DNA of 64,000 bases, taken from assembly GCA_022825135.1 (NCBI GenBank), contig JAJDYN010000032.1:53894-117893 (forward strand), given 5' to 3'. The stretch's first letter is position 1; the number at the start of each line of letters is the position of its first letter. This document shows positions 62,606-64,000 of this stretch, piece by piece. The stretch comes from Gemmatimonadota bacterium. Its GTDB lineage: Bacteria > Gemmatimonadota > Gemmatimonadetes > Longimicrobiales > Gaopeijiaceae. The translations under genes were made by a program, and so were the position numbers. The notes below the pieces were generated by a model. The model saw only the letters and a program-made list of their open reading frames with translations, made no database searches and had not been told where the DNA came from.

Positions 62606-63889
62606 ATGGTGGCCGGGACAAGCCGCCTCCTGCTCGCCGTGCTCGCGGCCGCGGGATTCGCCAATGGATGCGGGGGCGGCGACAGCCCCATCGCGCCTCC
62701 ACCCGACCCGCCTCGTCCCACGACCGTGATGGTAAGCCCGGGCACGACTGAACTTTCCGCGCTGGGTGCGACCGTCCAACTGACGGCGGAGGTACGCGAC
62801 CAGAACGGCCAGACGATGGCGAGCACGAGCGTAACGTGGTCAAGCAGTGACGCCACGGTGGCGACCGTAGGTGCCTCGGGACTGGTGACGGCCGTGGCTG
62901 ACGGCACGGTGACAATTGCGGGGATGGCGGGAGCGATTTCAGGGACGGCCACCGTGACGGTGGCCCAGGCAGTGAGCGTGGTCGCGATCAACCCCGTTGC
63001 GGACACGTTGGTCCAAGGCACAACGCTGAGCCTCTCGGCCGAGGCCAGAGACGCGAACGACCACGCCGTGACGGGGGCGGTGGTCGTCTGGGCGTCGAGC
63101 GACTCGAATGTGGCCCTGGTGAACTCGGGTGGGTTGGTGACGGCGCGCCGTCGCGGCGCGGCGATCATCACCGCGACGTCCGGCGGTGCCAGCGGAATCT
63201 CCGAGATCACCGTGGTCGAGAGCCCTGACCGGGCGACCCTCTTCGCGTTATACGAAGCTACCGACGGCCCCAGCTGGGTCGACAACGAGAACTGGCTGAC
63301 CGACCTGCCCCTCGGGGACTGGTACGGAGTGGACACGGACGGGTCCGGGCGGGTCGTCCGGCTGGATATCTCCGGGAAGTTCGACACTGACACACAAAGC
63401 CCTGTAGCTCATGGCCTTTCGGGGCGGATTCCACCTGAACTCGGTGACCTCAACCGGCTGATGATCCTGGATCTCAGCTACAACGACCTCTCGGATTCAA
63501 TCCCCACGGAACTGGGCAACCTCGCCAACCTGACCGAACTAGATCTCAGTTACAACGAACTCACGGGACCGATCCCGCCCGCGCTGGGAAGCCTCGCCAA
63601 CCTGTGGGGTCTGGACCTCGGCTCCAACAACCTCTCGGGTCCGATACCTCTCGAACTCGGCAACCTCACGCGCTTGGAATGGATGAGCGTCCAAGACAAC
63701 ATCCTTACGGGACCGATCCCGTCTGAGTTGGGCAAGCTCGCCAAGTTGGAGGGGCTGATTCTCTTCTCCAACAACCTTACGGGACCGATTCCCCCTGAAC
63801 TCGGGAGGCTCGGCAACTTGGAACGGCTGTGGCTCTCCGACAACTTGCTCTTCGGTCCAATTCCGCCCGAACTACGTAGGCATTTGTAA
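62606..63889 (+). CDS. BIG_2-domain lipoprotein with leucine-rich repeats
   Basis: The product has 427 residues from the ATG at 62606. The signal peptide ends in lipobox ANGC, and the next 30 residues (GGGDSPIAPPPDPPRPT) are nearly identical to the M60 paralogue. Two BIG_2 domains follow (about residues 35-205: VTWSSSDATVATVGASGLV, VVWASSDSNVALVNSGGLV). The C-terminal half is an LRR domain with cap DRATLFALYEATDGPSWVDN and about seven 24-residue repeats of the LTGPIPPELG type. The protein stops soon after the last repeat (PPELRRHL) with no C-terminal cap, so it may be truncated. LRRs usually bind proteins; the partner is unknown. Confidence 0.85.
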   Translation: MVAGTSRLLLAVLAAAGFANGCGGGDSPIAPPPDPPRPTTVMVSPGTTELSALGATVQLTAEVRDQNGQTMASTSVTWSSSDATVATVGASGLVTAVADGTVTIAGMAGAISGTATVTVAQAVSVVAINPVADTLVQGTTLSLSAEARDANDHAVTGAVVVWASSDSNVALVNSGGLVTARRRGAAIITATSGGASGISEITVVESPDRATLFALYEATDGPSWVDNENWLTDLPLGDWYGVDTDGSGRVVRLDISGKFDTDTQSPVAHGLSGRIPPELGDLNRLMILDLSYNDLSDSIPTELGNLANLTELDLSYNELTGPIPPALGSLANLWGLDLGSNNLSGPIPLELGNLTRLEWMSVQDNILTGPIPSELGKLAKLEGLILFSNNLTGPIPPELGRLGNLERLWLSDNLLFGPIPPELRRHL

Positions 63890-64000
63890 ATTATGATATA
63901 CCAATATCTTACGTCACTTCATGTCGGTGATATATCACTTGGGGTATGCAGAAATGAACGGGAATACCTGCTACGCTATCGGACGCGGCTGGATCGAGAA
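63890..64000. other. AT-rich tail with perfect palindrome, window edge
   Basis: The last 111 bases turn AT-rich, like leaders A and B. GTGATATATCAC at 63927-63938 is a perfect 12-bp palindrome, followed by CTTGGGGTATG, which loosely recalls the GTGATATCGCG...CTTGCCC stretch before the M60 gene. It may be the leader of a third family member beyond the window. No coding sequence can be assigned. Confidence 0.4.

Overview
The window is a visibly GC-rich, gene-dense bacterial chromosome segment with about 50 protein genes. I see no rRNA or tRNA gene, CRISPR array, transposase or phage gene. Several exported proteins carry lipobox signal peptides, so the cell is probably diderm. The mix of secreted S9/M20/M60 peptidases, six-bladed-propeller lipoproteins, VPS10-like BNR proteins, soluble-type PQQ dehydrogenases, BIG_2 lipoproteins and the RNase E/G-L21-L27 block suggests Gemmatimonadota or a close relative. 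That placement is inference; no phylogenetic marker search was possible.

Left part (1-15.4 kb): a partial M20 peptidase, a secreted S9 peptidase, a CoA-type NUDIX hydrolase, a PH-like membrane protein, two tandem SLC13 carboxylate symporters and a PQQ sugar dehydrogenase lipoprotein. These are followed by a forward run of an FAD amino-acid oxidase, pdxH, a dapF-like gene lacking both catalytic cysteines, and a GPP34 (GOLPH3-like) gene. hutF faces left and is followed by a mazEF-type toxin-antitoxin pair.

Middle part (15.4-43 kb): hutI, with two identical palindromes at its 5' end, leads into the two subunits of aconitase X. A forward operon then runs from an AarF/UbiB kinase through MeaB, a stand-alone B12 domain, an acyl-CoA carboxyltransferase, AtuA (DUF1446), an AtuA-like small domain and an enoyl-CoA hydratase; it resembles an acyclic-terpene/leucine-type (atu/liu) acyl-CoA pathway. 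Exported hydrolases, a second PQQ dehydrogenase, recQ, another propeller lipoprotein, an acyl-CoA dehydrogenase behind an AT-rich island, and RNase E/G-rplU-rpmA follow.

Right part (41.6-64 kb): a leftward operon of enoyl-CoA hydratase, aldehyde dehydrogenase, PcaF/PaaJ-type thiolase, 3-hydroxyacyl-CoA dehydrogenase, a second enoyl-CoA hydratase, a DUF3311-SSF symporter pair and chorismate mutase looks like a lower aromatic/dicarboxylyl-CoA pathway. Beyond it are a very large VPS10-like protein, the NfeD-FloA membrane pair with a third gene, and aconitase. The window ends with two paralogous lipoproteins that share leader, signal and BIG_2 domains but carry different C-terminal effectors: an M60 metallopeptidase in one and leucine-rich repeats in the other. 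This cassette-like pair is the most unusual structure seen.

Overall the segment serves uptake and breakdown of peptides, amino acids (histidine, perhaps hydroxyproline, D-amino acids), dicarboxylates and branched or aromatic acyl-CoAs.
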